Below are positions 8,398-17,201 of a stretch of DNA of 64,000 bases, piece by piece. This stretch comes from an uncultured Christensenellaceae bacterium (GTDB taxonomy: Bacteria > Bacillota > Clostridia > Christensenellales > UBA3700). Position 1 is the stretch's first letter, and each line of letters starts with the position of its first letter. Below the pieces are notes generated by a model. It saw only the letters and a list, made by a program, of their open reading frames with translations. It was not told where the DNA came from and made no database searches. The position numbers were made by a program, and so were the translations under genes. The stretch is from positions 1 to 64,000 of the forward strand of contig CALWGZ010000007.1 of assembly GCA_944380285.1 (NCBI GenBank). Reading direction: 5' to 3'.

Positions 8398-8465
8398 TAT
8401 ATTCGCGGCTCGGACGGCGAGATTTTACCTAATAATTACATTATAATGTATCCGCGGGGACGAGA

Positions 8466-8492
8466 GGCGGAGCCTTCTGTTTTAGCTCCGCC
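8466..8492 (-). terminator. hairpin downstream of the 8537-9307 gene
   Basis: GGCGGAGC pairs with GCTCCGCC across an 11-nt loop, 45 nt beyond the stop codon. There is no clear T-run, so terminator function is uncertain. Confidence 0.35.
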
Positions 8493-8536
8493 CCTTCAAA
8501 AACCGATATATTTGTGCGTTTTCTCAATACATGTCC

Positions 8537-9307
8537 TCAAAAAGCGGTCAGCGTGCTCCCATCCTCCGCCGATTGATACATCATCCAATATCCGCCTCCT
8601 CCGGGCACGGGCAGCCATTGGCGGCTCTCCTCTTTGCCTTTCGGCGGAGCGCTGCCGTCCGCGTCGGGTACGCCGTAACAGATGAACTTGACGGGGTCGC
8701 CGACCACGCCGACGACATACGCCGCCTCGCCGCCGTCATCCACCCTCACCCACTTTGAGTCGGGAAACAGCGCTTCGAGTTCGCTTGCCCTCTCTCTGCC
8801 GTCGAACAACTCTTTCAGCTTTTGTTCGATCAGCTTGAAGAACTCGCCCTGTCCCCCTCTTTGCGGAGCATGCTCATCTTCCGGCGCGCCCTGCTCAACG
8901 AGCTCCTCGGGCTCCTCTTCGACGCCTTGCTCGGCATCGGCGCTCTCCTCTTCGGCGCTCTCGGTCGGCGGTTGAGGTTTCTCTTCGGACGTCACCTCTG
9001 TCTCCTGCCCCGTCTCTTCGGGCGCGGCTTCCGGCACGGTTTCTTGAACGGTTTTCGGTGCAAAGCCGATCGCTTCGCCGCCCGAGGCGACGAGTACGCC
9101 GTCCCCGAAGAGCGCAACTCCTCTCACTTCTCCCTCCACGCCGCCATCGCCGATTTCGACCGCTTTGCCGCCGACATTCGCGATCACGGCGTCGAACGCC
9201 GCCGCGCAGCTCGCTTCGACATAGTTTTTGCCGCCGCCTTTCACTATCTTTGCGACGCCCTTTGCCTCGCCGCAATCTTTGAGCACAAATCTGTTGACAA
9301 CTTTCAT
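8537..9307 (-). CDS. hypothetical protein with acidic low-complexity linker
   Basis: A 256-residue protein with no signal peptide. Residues 1-85 form a Gly/Val-rich region with regular beta-like periodicity. Residues 90-150 are a Glu/Pro/Ala-rich disordered linker. The C-terminal about 100 residues hold a short helical stretch (FFKLIEQKLKELFDG) and an aromatic, Gly-rich end (GGGGYWMMYQSAE). I do not recognise the family. I chose the ATG at 9307 because GGAGG lies just upstream of it; a Met seven codons earlier has no such site. Confidence 0.6.
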   Translation of the reverse strand: MKVVNRFVLKDCGEAKGVAKIVKGGGKNYVEASCAAAFDAVIANVGGKAVEIGDGGVEGEVRGVALFGDGVLVASGGEAIGFAPKTVQETVPEAAPEETGQETEVTSEEKPQPPTESAEEESADAEQGVEEEPEELVEQGAPEDEHAPQRGGQGEFFKLIEQKLKELFDGRERASELEALFPDSKWVRVDDGGEAAYVVGVVGDPVKFICYGVPDADGSAPPKGKEESRQWLPVPGGGGYWMMYQSAEDGSTLTAF

Positions 9308-9391
9308 ATCGCCTCCGTTACACTTCAATATAATCGAAGCGGACGCGCGATATTCCGCGAACGAACGTTGTTTGCCGCAAAAAAATCGGTA

Positions 9392-9421
9392 TTGACACCA
9401 CCCCCGTTATGATGCTATAAT
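9392..9421 (+). promoter_or_regulatory. consensus promoter of the 9448 gene
   Basis: TTGACA (9392-9397), an 18-nt spacer and TATAAT (9416-9421); both hexamers match consensus exactly. Confidence 0.8.
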
Positions 9422-9447
9422 TCACTTGAAAGCATTCGGAGGTGACT

Positions 9448-9846
9448 ATGCCCGAACTCAACATTGCAGTTGCGGTGATCGTATCAGTGGTGTTTGCGCC
9501 CGTCTATACGATAGGTGTATGCTTTCTCTTCGGCGTCGGAGGGATATTGCTCGGCGGCTATCACAAGGACCCGCGCAGCGAGCGCGGCAAACGCGCCGGC
9601 CGCTACATCGTGCGGCGCGCCGGCATATTGACGCTGATCGTTCTTTCGTCCCTGCACGCATGCATTTTGACGGGCGTGCTCGGCGAAATGACGGCTTGCT
9701 ATGCGTTGATCGCCGTGACCGCGGCGACGATCGCGATCGGTTTGACGTTGTTCAACCGCGACAAAAAGATAAGACAAAAATATTCCGAGCTTGAGGCGAG
9801 CGAAAGTGAATATCGCGCTTCTCACCCGGAAGAGTTTGAGCAATAA
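9448..9846 (+). CDS. three-span membrane protein of unknown function
   Basis: A 132-residue protein with three hydrophobic segments (about residues 7-33, 54-76 and 82-101), a basic cytoplasmic loop (KDPRSERGKRAGRYIVRR) and a charged C-terminal tail. GGAGGTG just upstream supports the ATG at 9448. It has its own consensus promoter and converges with rsmA. I recognise no family. Confidence 0.7.
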   Translation: MPELNIAVAVIVSVVFAPVYTIGVCFLFGVGGILLGGYHKDPRSERGKRAGRYIVRRAGILTLIVLSSLHACILTGVLGEMTACYALIAVTAATIAIGLTLFNRDKKIRQKYSELEASESEYRASHPEEFEQ

Positions 9847-9858
9847 AGTGCCGATAAC

Positions 9859-10680
9859 CTACACGGACAGCAAATTTTGCAATTTTGCAAAGTCGAGGTA
9901 GGACAGCGTTTCTCCCCTGACGTCGGCGCGCAGCCCCATCTTTTCGAGCGCCGCGGCGACAGCCTCTTTTGCGTACCCGCAGCGGGCGAGATTGTTGACC
10001 AAAGTCTTGCGCCTCATCGCGAACGCCGCGCCGATCAGTCGGCGCGTCTTTTGTTCCTCTTCCCTCGGCAGCTTGTCTACAAAATCAAGTCTGACGACGC
10101 TGCTGTCGACATTTGGAGGTGGCGTGAACAGCGACCGCGGAACGAACCTCGTTATCCTGACGTCGCAGCAGAGCGCGACCGACGCGGTGATCGCGCCGTA
10201 ATCGGCAGTCCCGGGTGCGGCGGCGAGGCGGTCGGCGACTTCTTTTTGGACCATCACCGACATGCTCACGGGGCGCACGTCCCCTTCGACAAAGCGCATC
10301 ACGATCGGCGTCGTGATGTAGTACGGCAGGTTGGCGACCACCTTGAATGCGTCGCCGACCAGCGCGCGGAGCTCATCGTCCCCGACCGAGCGGAAGTCCT
10401 TGAACACGACCTTGGCGTTGCCCTTGTCCGCAAGCGTCTCGGCAAGGACGGGGCGCAAGTGCTCGTCCACTTCGAGCGCGACGACCCTCTTCGCCCTGTC
10501 GGCGAGTGCGCGCGTCAGCGTGCCCGCGCCGGCGCCTATCTCGAGCACGGTGTCCTCCGCCGTCACTCCGGCGTCGTCGGCGATCGCGGCAAGCAGATTT
10601 GAGTCGGTCAAAAAGTTTTGACCGAGCCGCTTGTCAAAGCCGAAGCCGTGTCTTTTGAGGATGTCCGCGATCTTATCCAT
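9859..10680 (-). CDS. rsmA: 16S rRNA dimethyladenosine transferase
   Basis: RsmA (KsgA) dimethylates two adjacent adenosines in helix 45 of 16S rRNA during 30S assembly. The 273-residue protein has GQNFLTD near residue 20, the SAM-binding LEIGAGAGTLTRAL, acidic ALEVDEHL and the catalytic NLPYYITTPI, plus the C-terminal helical domain. Its ATG overlaps the preceding radical SAM gene by 8 nt. It is the last gene of the metG-tatD-radical SAM-rsmA operon, a common Firmicutes order. Confidence 0.96.
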   Translation of the reverse strand: MDKIADILKRHGFGFDKRLGQNFLTDSNLLAAIADDAGVTAEDTVLEIGAGAGTLTRALADRAKRVVALEVDEHLRPVLAETLADKGNAKVVFKDFRSVGDDELRALVGDAFKVVANLPYYITTPIVMRFVEGDVRPVSMSVMVQKEVADRLAAAPGTADYGAITASVALCCDVRITRFVPRSLFTPPPNVDSSVVRLDFVDKLPREEEQKTRRLIGAAFAMRRKTLVNNLARCGYAKEAVAAALEKMGLRADVRGETLSYLDFAKLQNLLSV

Positions 10681-11299
10681 CTATCATCTTGCGCACGCGC
10701 AGCTTTGCGCCTATCTTTTCGGCGATCGTCCGCGCCTTGGCTGTCTCCTCTTCACCAATGATGTCTACGACCGACAGCGACACGTTGCCGCCCTTTTTCA
10801 CGCACTCTTCGGCGAAGGCGAGCATTAGGTCGAAGCCCCTCTCTCCCCACTCGCTGTGACAGATCGCGTCATACTTTTTCGCGTCCGTCGCGTTGAGGCT
10901 GACGCCTATCTCGTCGATGTGCGACACGATGTCGTCCGTGATGTCGCGGCCGTTGATCGCGTTGCCCTGCCCGTTGGTATTGAGACGCGTTTTGAGCCCT
11001 CTCTCGTGCGCGAAGTCGGCGACCGCGCAGAGCTGTTCGACGCGGTATGTCGGTTCGCCGTAGCCGCAGAACACGACCTCTTCGACCTCGGGGTGAGCGT
11101 CGAGCACGGCGCGCGCCCTGTCGATGACCTCTTGCGCGGACGGCTCGTGGTCGAGCCAAAGGTCATACCCGGCGAAGCCATGCTTTTTGGCGGGATCGAC
11201 GTCGTAGTTGCGCACGCAGAAGTCGCAGCGGTTGCTGCATCTGTTGGTCAGGTTGACGTAAAGTCCCCTGCCCATCAAGTAAACATATTGATCTTTCAT
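10673..11299 (-). CDS. TatD-associated radical SAM protein
   Basis: A 208-residue radical SAM enzyme with the [4Fe-4S] motif Cys21-x3-Cys25-x2-Cys28 in TNRCSNRCDFC. The GYGEPT stretch matches the SAM-binding GGE region, and SLNATD lies in a later strand. It belongs to the small family found beside tatD in Firmicutes; its substrate is not established. Its ATG overlaps the tatD stop as ATGA, and its stop overlaps rsmA, so translation of these genes is probably coupled. Confidence 0.88.
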   Translation of the reverse strand: MKDQYVYLMGRGLYVNLTNRCSNRCDFCVRNYDVDPAKKHGFAGYDLWLDHEPSAQEVIDRARAVLDAHPEVEEVVFCGYGEPTYRVEQLCAVADFAHERGLKTRLNTNGQGNAINGRDITDDIVSHIDEIGVSLNATDAKKYDAICHSEWGERGFDLMLAFAEECVKKGGNVSLSVVDIIGEEETAKARTIAEKIGAKLRVRKMIDG

Positions 11300-12075
11300 T
11301 GCAAAAACGCCTTCATCTTGGGGAAGAGCGCAAGTGTGTTTTGTTCGGTGAGTTTTTCCGCTTCCTCGAACGTCATGCCCAGCGTCTCGGCGACGAACGC
11401 CAGCGTATGGCGAACGTACTTTGGCTCGTTTAGCTTGCCGCGAAATGGCACCGGAGTCATGTACGGGCAGTCCGTCTCGACGAGGATGCGGTCTTTGGGC
11501 ACCGCGCGGATGACGTCCTGTTTTTTCGCGTTTTTGAACGTGACGGCTCCGCCGAACGCAAAATACGCGTCATATCTCGCGAGCTGTTTGACGAACTCGG
11601 CGCTGCCGCTGTAACAGTGCATCAGCATGCCGTCGGCGACCCACGACGGGTGCTCTTTGAGAATGTCGGCGAGGTCGCCGTACGCGTCGCGGATGTGGAG
11701 CGCGACGGGCATATGCAGCGAGTGCGCCAGCTCCAATTGCGCGACAAACGCGCGTTTTTGGATGTCGCGCGGCGGCGTCTCATAATAGTAATCCAGCCCT
11801 ATCTCCCCTATGCCGACCACCTTTGGCATCGCCGAAAGGCGCGCATAGAGCGCCGCCTCGTCGTCGCCGTAGTCAGCGGCGAACTCGGGGTGAGTGCCGA
11901 CGATCGCGAACACTCCTTCGTTGTCCTCAGCGAGCTTTGCCGCCTGAGCGGACGTCGCGGCGTCACAGCCTGCCTCAATCAATGCGGTCAAGCCGTCTGC
12001 GTGCATGTCGGCGATGATCCTGCCGCTCTCGGGCAGCAATCTCTCTTCGGTGATGTGCGCGTGCGAATCGATCAT
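11296..12075 (-). CDS. tatD: TatD family metal-dependent hydrolase
   Basis: A 259-residue TIM-barrel metallohydrolase of the TatD family, whose members are 3'-5' DNases. It has the metal ligands His5 and His7 (SHAH), the bridging Glu in GIGEIGLDYY, His in ALHIRDA and MHCYSG, and Asp in VETDCPYM. The ATG at 12075 is preferred because it overlaps the metG stop as ATGA and begins the conserved MIDSHAH. An upstream in-frame extension is only the third frame of metG. Confidence 0.94.
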   Translation of the reverse strand: MIDSHAHITEERLLPESGRIIADMHADGLTALIEAGCDAATSAQAAKLAEDNEGVFAIVGTHPEFAADYGDDEAALYARLSAMPKVVGIGEIGLDYYYETPPRDIQKRAFVAQLELAHSLHMPVALHIRDAYGDLADILKEHPSWVADGMLMHCYSGSAEFVKQLARYDAYFAFGGAVTFKNAKKQDVIRAVPKDRILVETDCPYMTPVPFRGKLNEPKYVRHTLAFVAETLGMTFEEAEKLTEQNTLALFPKMKAFLQ

Positions 12076-14030
12076 CTGACCTCTCCGCCCGGCGCGATCT
12101 CGCCCTCGGGCGACACGACGGACAGTTTGCCGTCCGCACCCTCGGCGCAGAGGATCATGCCCTCGGATAATATGCCGCGCAGCTTGACGGGTTTGAGGTT
12201 GGTGACGACGACAACTCTTTTGCCGATCATCTGTTCGGGCGAATAGTATGCGGCGATGCCGCTGACGACGGTGCGCGGACTGTCCTCGCCAACGTCGATC
12301 TTGGAGCAAAGCAGCTTGTCCGCCTTGGGCACTTTTTCGCACGCGACGACCTTGCCCACTTTGAGTTCTACCTTGGCGAAGTCGTCGATAGCGATCTCGC
12401 TCTTTGACGGTTTTTGTTCGACCTGTTGCGGCTTTTGCTCCTTTTCGGCGGCTTTGGCGCGCTCTTCGAACATCGCCTCGACCCTGTCGTTGATCTCCTT
12501 GGCGTCGAGGCGCGAGAAGAGGATCTCCGCCTTTTCGACGACCTTGTAGCCCTTCTGAACGCCGAACTTGCCGAGCGCCGCGAACTCTCTCGAAGTCGAG
12601 CCCAGCTCCTCGAACACCTTCGCGCACTTGCCCGGCATAAAGCACTCGAGCATGCTCGTCGCGATGACTATGCTCTCGCACAGATTGTACAGCACCGTGC
12701 GCAGTCTGTCCTTTTTGGACTCGTCCTTGGCGAGCGCCCACGGCGCGGTCTCGTCGATATACTTGTTCGCGCGGCGGTAGACGGAGACGATCTCGCCCAG
12801 CGCGTCGGCGACGCGGAACGCCTCCATATCCTTTTCAAACTTGGCATACGCCGCGGTCGCGACCGCTTTGAGGTCGTCGTCGACCTCTTCGGCGACGCCT
12901 GCGTCAAACACCTCGTCGCCGAAATATTTGTTGATCATTGCGACGGTGCGGTTGACGAGGTTGCCGAAGACGTTGGCAAGTTCGCCGTTGATGAGTTCGG
13001 TGACCTGATCCCAGCCGATCACGCCGTCGTTGTCGTACGGCATCATGCTCATGAGGCAATAGCGGACCGCGTCGACGCCGTAGATGTCGACCATGTCGTC
13101 GGCGTACATGACGTTGCCCTTGGACTTGCTCATCTTGCCGCCGTCCTGCAACAGCCACGCGTGCCCGAACACCTGCTTGGGCAGCGGCAGACCCAGCGCC
13201 ATCAAGAAGATGGGCCAATAGATCGTATGGAATCTGACGATGTCCTTGCCGACGACGTGCACGTCCGCAGGCCAATACTTGTCGAATTTGGGGTCGTTTT
13301 TGCCGTCGACGTCATACCCTAGTCCCGTGATGTAGTTGGTCAGCGCGTCCAGCCAGACATAGACGACATGGCGCGGATCGCTGTTGACCTTGATGCCCCA
13401 ATCGAACGTCGTGCGGCTGACGCACAGGTCCTGAAGCCCGGGCTTGAGGAAGTTGTTGACCATCTCCTTTTTGCGCGAGACGGGGACGATGAACTCGGGG
13501 TGCTCGTCGTAGTACTTCATCAACGCGTCCGCATACTTGCTCATGCGGAAGAAGTACGCCTCTTCTTTGGCGAGTTTGACCTCTCTGCCGCAGTCGGGGC
13601 ACTTGCCGTCGACGAGCTGGCTCTCCGTCCAAAAGGACTCGCACGGCGTGCAATACCAGCCGCTGTACTCGCCCTTGTAGATGTCGCCCGACTTCAGAAA
13701 CTTGTCGAAAATCTTCGCGACCTGCTCCTTGTGATAGGGCTCGGTCGTGCGGATGAAGCGGTCGTAGGACGTACCCATCAGGTCCCAAATGCGCTTGATC
13801 TCGGCGGAATTGCGGTCGACGAGCTGCTGCGGCGTGACGCCAGCCGCCTCCGCTTTGAGCTGATTTTTTTCGCCGTGCTCGTCCGTACCCGTCTGAAAGA
13901 AGACGTCGTAGCCCTGCTTGCGGCGGAAGCGCGCCAGCACGTCGGCGAGCACGATCTCATAGGTGTTGCCGATATGCGGCTTGCCGGACGCGTAGGCGAT
14001 CGCGGTGGTGATGTAATATTTGGAAGCCAT
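12072..14030 (-). CDS. metG: methionyl-tRNA synthetase
   Basis: A class I synthetase that charges tRNA-Met. Of its 652 residues, HIGN at 19-22 and KMSKSKG near 300 are the nucleotide-binding signatures. A CTPCESFW...CPDCGRE insertion carries paired cysteines for zinc. The last 100 residues form the beta-barrel tRNA-binding domain (FAKVELKVGKV...). I chose the ATG at 14030 because GGAGGAG lies just upstream. It heads the metG-tatD-radical SAM-rsmA operon. The 130 nt to the divergent spmA leave no room for a T-box. Confidence 0.96.
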   Translation of the reverse strand: MASKYYITTAIAYASGKPHIGNTYEIVLADVLARFRRKQGYDVFFQTGTDEHGEKNQLKAEAAGVTPQQLVDRNSAEIKRIWDLMGTSYDRFIRTTEPYHKEQVAKIFDKFLKSGDIYKGEYSGWYCTPCESFWTESQLVDGKCPDCGREVKLAKEEAYFFRMSKYADALMKYYDEHPEFIVPVSRKKEMVNNFLKPGLQDLCVSRTTFDWGIKVNSDPRHVVYVWLDALTNYITGLGYDVDGKNDPKFDKYWPADVHVVGKDIVRFHTIYWPIFLMALGLPLPKQVFGHAWLLQDGGKMSKSKGNVMYADDMVDIYGVDAVRYCLMSMMPYDNDGVIGWDQVTELINGELANVFGNLVNRTVAMINKYFGDEVFDAGVAEEVDDDLKAVATAAYAKFEKDMEAFRVADALGEIVSVYRRANKYIDETAPWALAKDESKKDRLRTVLYNLCESIVIATSMLECFMPGKCAKVFEELGSTSREFAALGKFGVQKGYKVVEKAEILFSRLDAKEINDRVEAMFEERAKAAEKEQKPQQVEQKPSKSEIAIDDFAKVELKVGKVVACEKVPKADKLLCSKIDVGEDSPRTVVSGIAAYYSPEQMIGKRVVVVTNLKPVKLRGILSEGMILCAEGADGKLSVVSPEGEIAPGGEVR

Positions 14031-14126
14031 AAACTCCTCCTCGGCGCATAAGCGCACGCTGATGTCGATTTTATATATTATATATCTTCCGCGCGCATTT
14101 GTAAAACGTTTTCGCCCGGCGCGGCG

Positions 14127-14154
14127 CATATCGCGGACTGCCCGGCAGTAAAAT
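14127..14154 (+). promoter_or_regulatory. possible sporulation sigma-E-like promoter of spmA
   Basis: GCATATC then, after 14 nt, AGTAAAAT (ending 14154) partly matches the sigma-E pattern KMATATT-14/15-CATACAHT (6 of 7 and 5 of 8). There is no good vegetative -35. In Bacillus subtilis, spmAB is under sigma-E. The -10 lies 6 nt before the ATG. Confidence 0.35.
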
Positions 14155-14160
14155 AGCGGT

Positions 14161-14766
14161 ATGAACGGCGTATTTTTCGTGATGATGTTTTCGTCGCTCG
14201 TGATGACGATCTTTGTCTCGCCGTCGCAGGCGTTCCCGGCGATGATAGACGGCGCGTCGGGCGCGATCGCGCTCTCGCTCAAACTTTGCGCGATCTATGC
14301 GATCTGGCTGTCCGTCCTCGACATCATGAACAAGGTGGGGATGAGCAAAGCTCTGGGCAGGGCGTGCTCGCCGCTGACGCGCAAGCTGTTCAAAGGCGAA
14401 GACGGCGAGACTCTCGACCTCATCACCCTCAACTTCACCGCCAACTTTCTGGGAATGGGCGGCGCGGCAACGCCGCTCGGGATAAAGGCGATGGAGCGCA
14501 TGCAGGACGGAACGCCTCGCGCGACCGACAACATGATCCTCTTCCTCGTGATCAACGCGACGTCGATACAGCTCATCCCCGCGACGGTGGTCGGGCTTCG
14601 CGCGGCTGCGGGCTCGGCGTCTCCCGGCGACATCATCTTGCCGTCGCTCTTGGCGACGAGCGTCGCGACGGTGGTCGGAGTGGCGATCGTCAAAGCGCTC
14701 TCGGCAAAGAAGACGCGCAAAAAGCCGTCGCCGCCCGCTCCTCTCAAAGGTGCGCGCTTTGAGTGA
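14161..14766 (+). CDS. spmA: spore maturation protein A
   Basis: A 201-residue membrane protein of the nucleoside-recognition (Gate) family. With SpmB it is needed for normal dehydration of the spore core. It has hydrophobic segments through its length and the typical LNFTANFLGMGGAATPLGIKAM motif. No ribosome site precedes the ATG, and a -10-like TAAAAT ends 6 nt before it. The 3' end overlaps spmB. Its presence suggests, but does not prove, endospore formation. Confidence 0.92.
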   Translation: MNGVFFVMMFSSLVMTIFVSPSQAFPAMIDGASGAIALSLKLCAIYAIWLSVLDIMNKVGMSKALGRACSPLTRKLFKGEDGETLDLITLNFTANFLGMGGAATPLGIKAMERMQDGTPRATDNMILFLVINATSIQLIPATVVGLRAAAGSASPGDIILPSLLATSVATVVGVAIVKALSAKKTRKKPSPPAPLKGARFE

Positions 14767-15265
14767 ATTTTTCCTGCCCGTGTTCATAATCGCCGTTTTG
14801 GCGATAGGCTTCTTTTGCCGCGTCAACGTCTATGACAGCTTCGTTACGGGCGCACGAGAGGGCGTCAAACTCGTGCTGTCCGTCTTTCCCTACATATGCG
14901 CGGTGCTGATCGCGACCGAGCTGTTTTCGGTCAGCGGCATGTCCGCCGCGCTCACTGATCTGCTCGCTCCGCTGTTCCGCTTTTTGGGCATTCCCGAGCA
15001 ACTTTGCGAGCTGGTCATCGTCCGCCCTTTGAGCGGCAACGGCTCTCTCGCGGTGCTGGAAAAATTGATCGCCGAATACGGCGCGGACAGCTACATCGCG
15101 CGCTGCGGCAGCGTGATCGTCGGCGCAAGCGAGACCGTCTTTTATGTCTGCACCGTCTATGTGTCCACGACCAAGGTGCACAAGCTGCGCTACGCGCTGC
15201 CCGTCTCGCTGTTCTGCACCCTTTTGGGCGCGGTGGTGTCCTGTCTGCTTTGCACGTTGATGTGA
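14750..15265 (+). CDS. spmB: spore maturation protein B
   Basis: SpmB, the partner of SpmA, about 171 residues with several membrane segments and the conserved VRPLSGNGSLAVL and GASETVFYVCTVYV motifs. The start is uncertain: GTG at 14750, or TTG at 14759, which lies 8 nt after AAAGG and gives 168 residues. Either way it overlaps the end of spmA, so the two are translationally coupled. Confidence 0.92.
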   Translation: MRALSEFFLPVFIIAVLAIGFFCRVNVYDSFVTGAREGVKLVLSVFPYICAVLIATELFSVSGMSAALTDLLAPLFRFLGIPEQLCELVIVRPLSGNGSLAVLEKLIAEYGADSYIARCGSVIVGASETVFYVCTVYVSTTKVHKLRYALPVSLFCTLLGAVVSCLLCTLM

Positions 15266-15298
15266 GCAAGCCGATTTGTCTCCGACCTCGAACAACGA

Positions 15299-15362
15299 CA
15301 AAGCGCGCGGATCTCGCGCGCTTTGATTTACTTTCCAACTCGCCGCCAAGCGGCGGCTTTTT
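15299..15362. terminator. double hairpin between spmB and the ABC permease
   Basis: A perfect 11-bp stem (15299-15309 with 15315-15325) is followed by a GCCGCC/GGCGGC hairpin (15342-15357) with a TTTTT tail on the plus strand. It separates two convergent operons and probably ends spmAB. Confidence 0.75.
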
Positions 15363-15378
15363 GTCTTGCGAATGCGGC

Positions 15379-16290
15379 TCAGCTCTTCTTTGCCGCCCTC
15401 TTTTTGCCTACGATTGCGCAGACCGCCCAAAGCAGTGCGAACAGCGCTATCGTCGCCGCAAAGACGATCGCGATCTCTTTGGGACCTATCTCCTTGCCGA
15501 AGAAGTCCAATTTTAAGGTGTACGCCTCCTCGATCGCCTCCGCCGCCTGCTCCGACAGACCGCCGAGGTCCTCGATCGCGCCGCGCATGAACAATTCTCG
15601 GAAGAGCGCCGACGAATACGTTCCAGGCACGAACAGCGTCACATATTGCACCGCGGTCGGGAAGATGGACGTGGGCATATACGCGCCCATGAGGAAGCCT
15701 ATCGCCGCGCTGACGATACCTACGAGCGCGCCGTGTTGAGAGCTTGTCTTGACCGCCTTGGAGATGAGCCCCGTGACGAGGCTTGCGGACAGCGACGACA
15801 TCAACAGCGCGCCTATCAAGCCGACGACGTCGCCGAAAGACAGAGTCCAGCCGGCGATCGCGACATAGACGAGCGCGACCGCGAGCACGATGCCGCAAAT
15901 GCAGATGGTGATCGCGAGATTTGACAAAAAGTAGGATGCGTCGATGACGGGGCGCGCGACGGGCGACGACTTGATGTCGGCGATGACGCCCGTCTCCTTA
16001 TCCTTGATGAACCGCTCCTGCGCGGAGAAAGAAACGGTGATACACGCGACGGATACGACGCCGGCGAGCATCCAATTGTTGATGATGTTGTCGAGAGTCT
16101 GCTCGTCGACGGGCACGCCCTCGAACATCGCCTTGATCGAATCGAGCTGAACGTCTTTGAGGAAGAGCAGATACAAAAACAGCACAATGAGCGGCGCGAG
16201 CAGCGAGAAGAACACCCCTGCCCTGTCGCTGAGGAAGATCTTGAGGTTGCGAAGCACGAGGCTGCCGAGCGCACGCAATTTCGTCTTCAT
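15379..16290 (-). CDS. ABC-2 type permease
   Basis: A 303-residue permease with an N-terminal membrane segment (FFSLLAPLIVLFLYLLFL), an extracytoplasmic loop and five further hydrophobic segments, typical of the ABC-2/YhgE-like exporter group. Its ATG overlaps the ATPase stop as ATGA, so the two proteins form one transporter. The substrate (drug, lipid or peptide) cannot be told from sequence. Confidence 0.88.
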   Translation of the reverse strand: MKTKLRALGSLVLRNLKIFLSDRAGVFFSLLAPLIVLFLYLLFLKDVQLDSIKAMFEGVPVDEQTLDNIINNWMLAGVVSVACITVSFSAQERFIKDKETGVIADIKSSPVARPVIDASYFLSNLAITICICGIVLAVALVYVAIAGWTLSFGDVVGLIGALLMSSLSASLVTGLISKAVKTSSQHGALVGIVSAAIGFLMGAYMPTSIFPTAVQYVTLFVPGTYSSALFRELFMRGAIEDLGGLSEQAAEAIEEAYTLKLDFFGKEIGPKEIAIVFAATIALFALLWAVCAIVGKKRAAKKS

Positions 16291-17201
16291 ACCGCACCTC
16301 CTTCGGGGCGTTTGCCGGTGACGGTGAGAAAGACGTCGTCCATGTCCCCTTTCTTGACCTCAAACGAGCGTAGAATGGGCGCGCACCTGTCGAGCAGCGC
16401 CTTCGCCCTCTCACCGCCGTCGACGACGACGCGGTATGCTCCCTCGTCATAGGTCCACTTTTCGCCGTCGAACAGCTTGTCCGCGGCGCCGCTCCGCTCG
16501 GCGTAGACAGTGACGGTATCGCGCGAAAACTTCTCTTTGAGTTCGATCGGCGAGCCCTGCGCGGCGATCTTGCCCGCGTCGAGAATGACGACGTCGTCCG
16601 CGCCGTTCGCCTCTTCCATGTAGTGCGTGGTGAGAAAGACGGTGGTGTCGTGCGTGCGGCGGATGTCGCCGATGACGTCCCAGACCGCGCGGCGCGTCTG
16701 CGGATCGAGCCCCGTCGTCGGCTCGTCGAGGATGAGCAGTTCGGGCGAATGCAACAGCCCTCTCGCGATGTCGACTTTGCGCCGCTGTCCGCCCGACAGC
16801 TTGCCGTATTTCCTATTCAAATATTCTCCGAAGCCGAGCGTGTCGGCGAGTTCGGATATGCGCTTTTTCGCCTGTGCGGAGGTCATGCCGTAAAGGCTCG
16901 CGCGAGTGGCGAGGTTGGACGCGACCGTCTGCGACGGGTCGAGCACGGAATGCTGAAAGACGATGCCTATCTTCTCTCTGACGCGTTCGGGCGCGGAATC
17001 GAGATCCTCGCCGGCGACGAGCACTCTGCCCGAATCCTTGGGCAGCAGTGTGCAGATGACGTTGATCGTCGTGCTCTTGCCTGCGCCGTTGAGCCCGAGG
17101 AATGCGAAAAGCGCGCCTCGCTCGACCGAGAAACTTATCCCGTCGACCGCGCGCACCTCGCCGAATGTCTTTACCAAATCGTCGATCTCCAAAATTTTCA
17201 T
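16287..17201 (-). CDS. ABC transporter ATPase (DrrA/CcmA-like)
   Basis: A 304-residue ATPase with Walker A GLNGAGKST, signature LSGGQRRKVDIA, Walker B LLILDEPTTGLDP and switch His in FLTTHYM. The C-terminal 90 residues form the extra beta domain of drug or antibiotic exporter ATPases. The ATG overlaps the rsmI stop. It energises the permease encoded next. Confidence 0.92.
   Translation of the reverse strand: MKILEIDDLVKTFGEVRAVDGISFSVERGALFAFLGLNGAGKSTTINVICTLLPKDSGRVLVAGEDLDSAPERVREKIGIVFQHSVLDPSQTVASNLATRASLYGMTSAQAKKRISELADTLGFGEYLNRKYGKLSGGQRRKVDIARGLLHSPELLILDEPTTGLDPQTRRAVWDVIGDIRRTHDTTVFLTTHYMEEANGADDVVILDAGKIAAQGSPIELKEKFSRDTVTVYAERSGAADKLFDGEKWTYDEGAYRVVVDGGERAKALLDRCAPILRSFEVKKGDMDDVFLTVTGKRPEGGAV

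Noticed and set aside
14031..14160. T-box upstream of metG
   Set aside because: Only 130 nt separate metG and divergent spmA, and no T-box sequence or terminator/antiterminator pair is visible.
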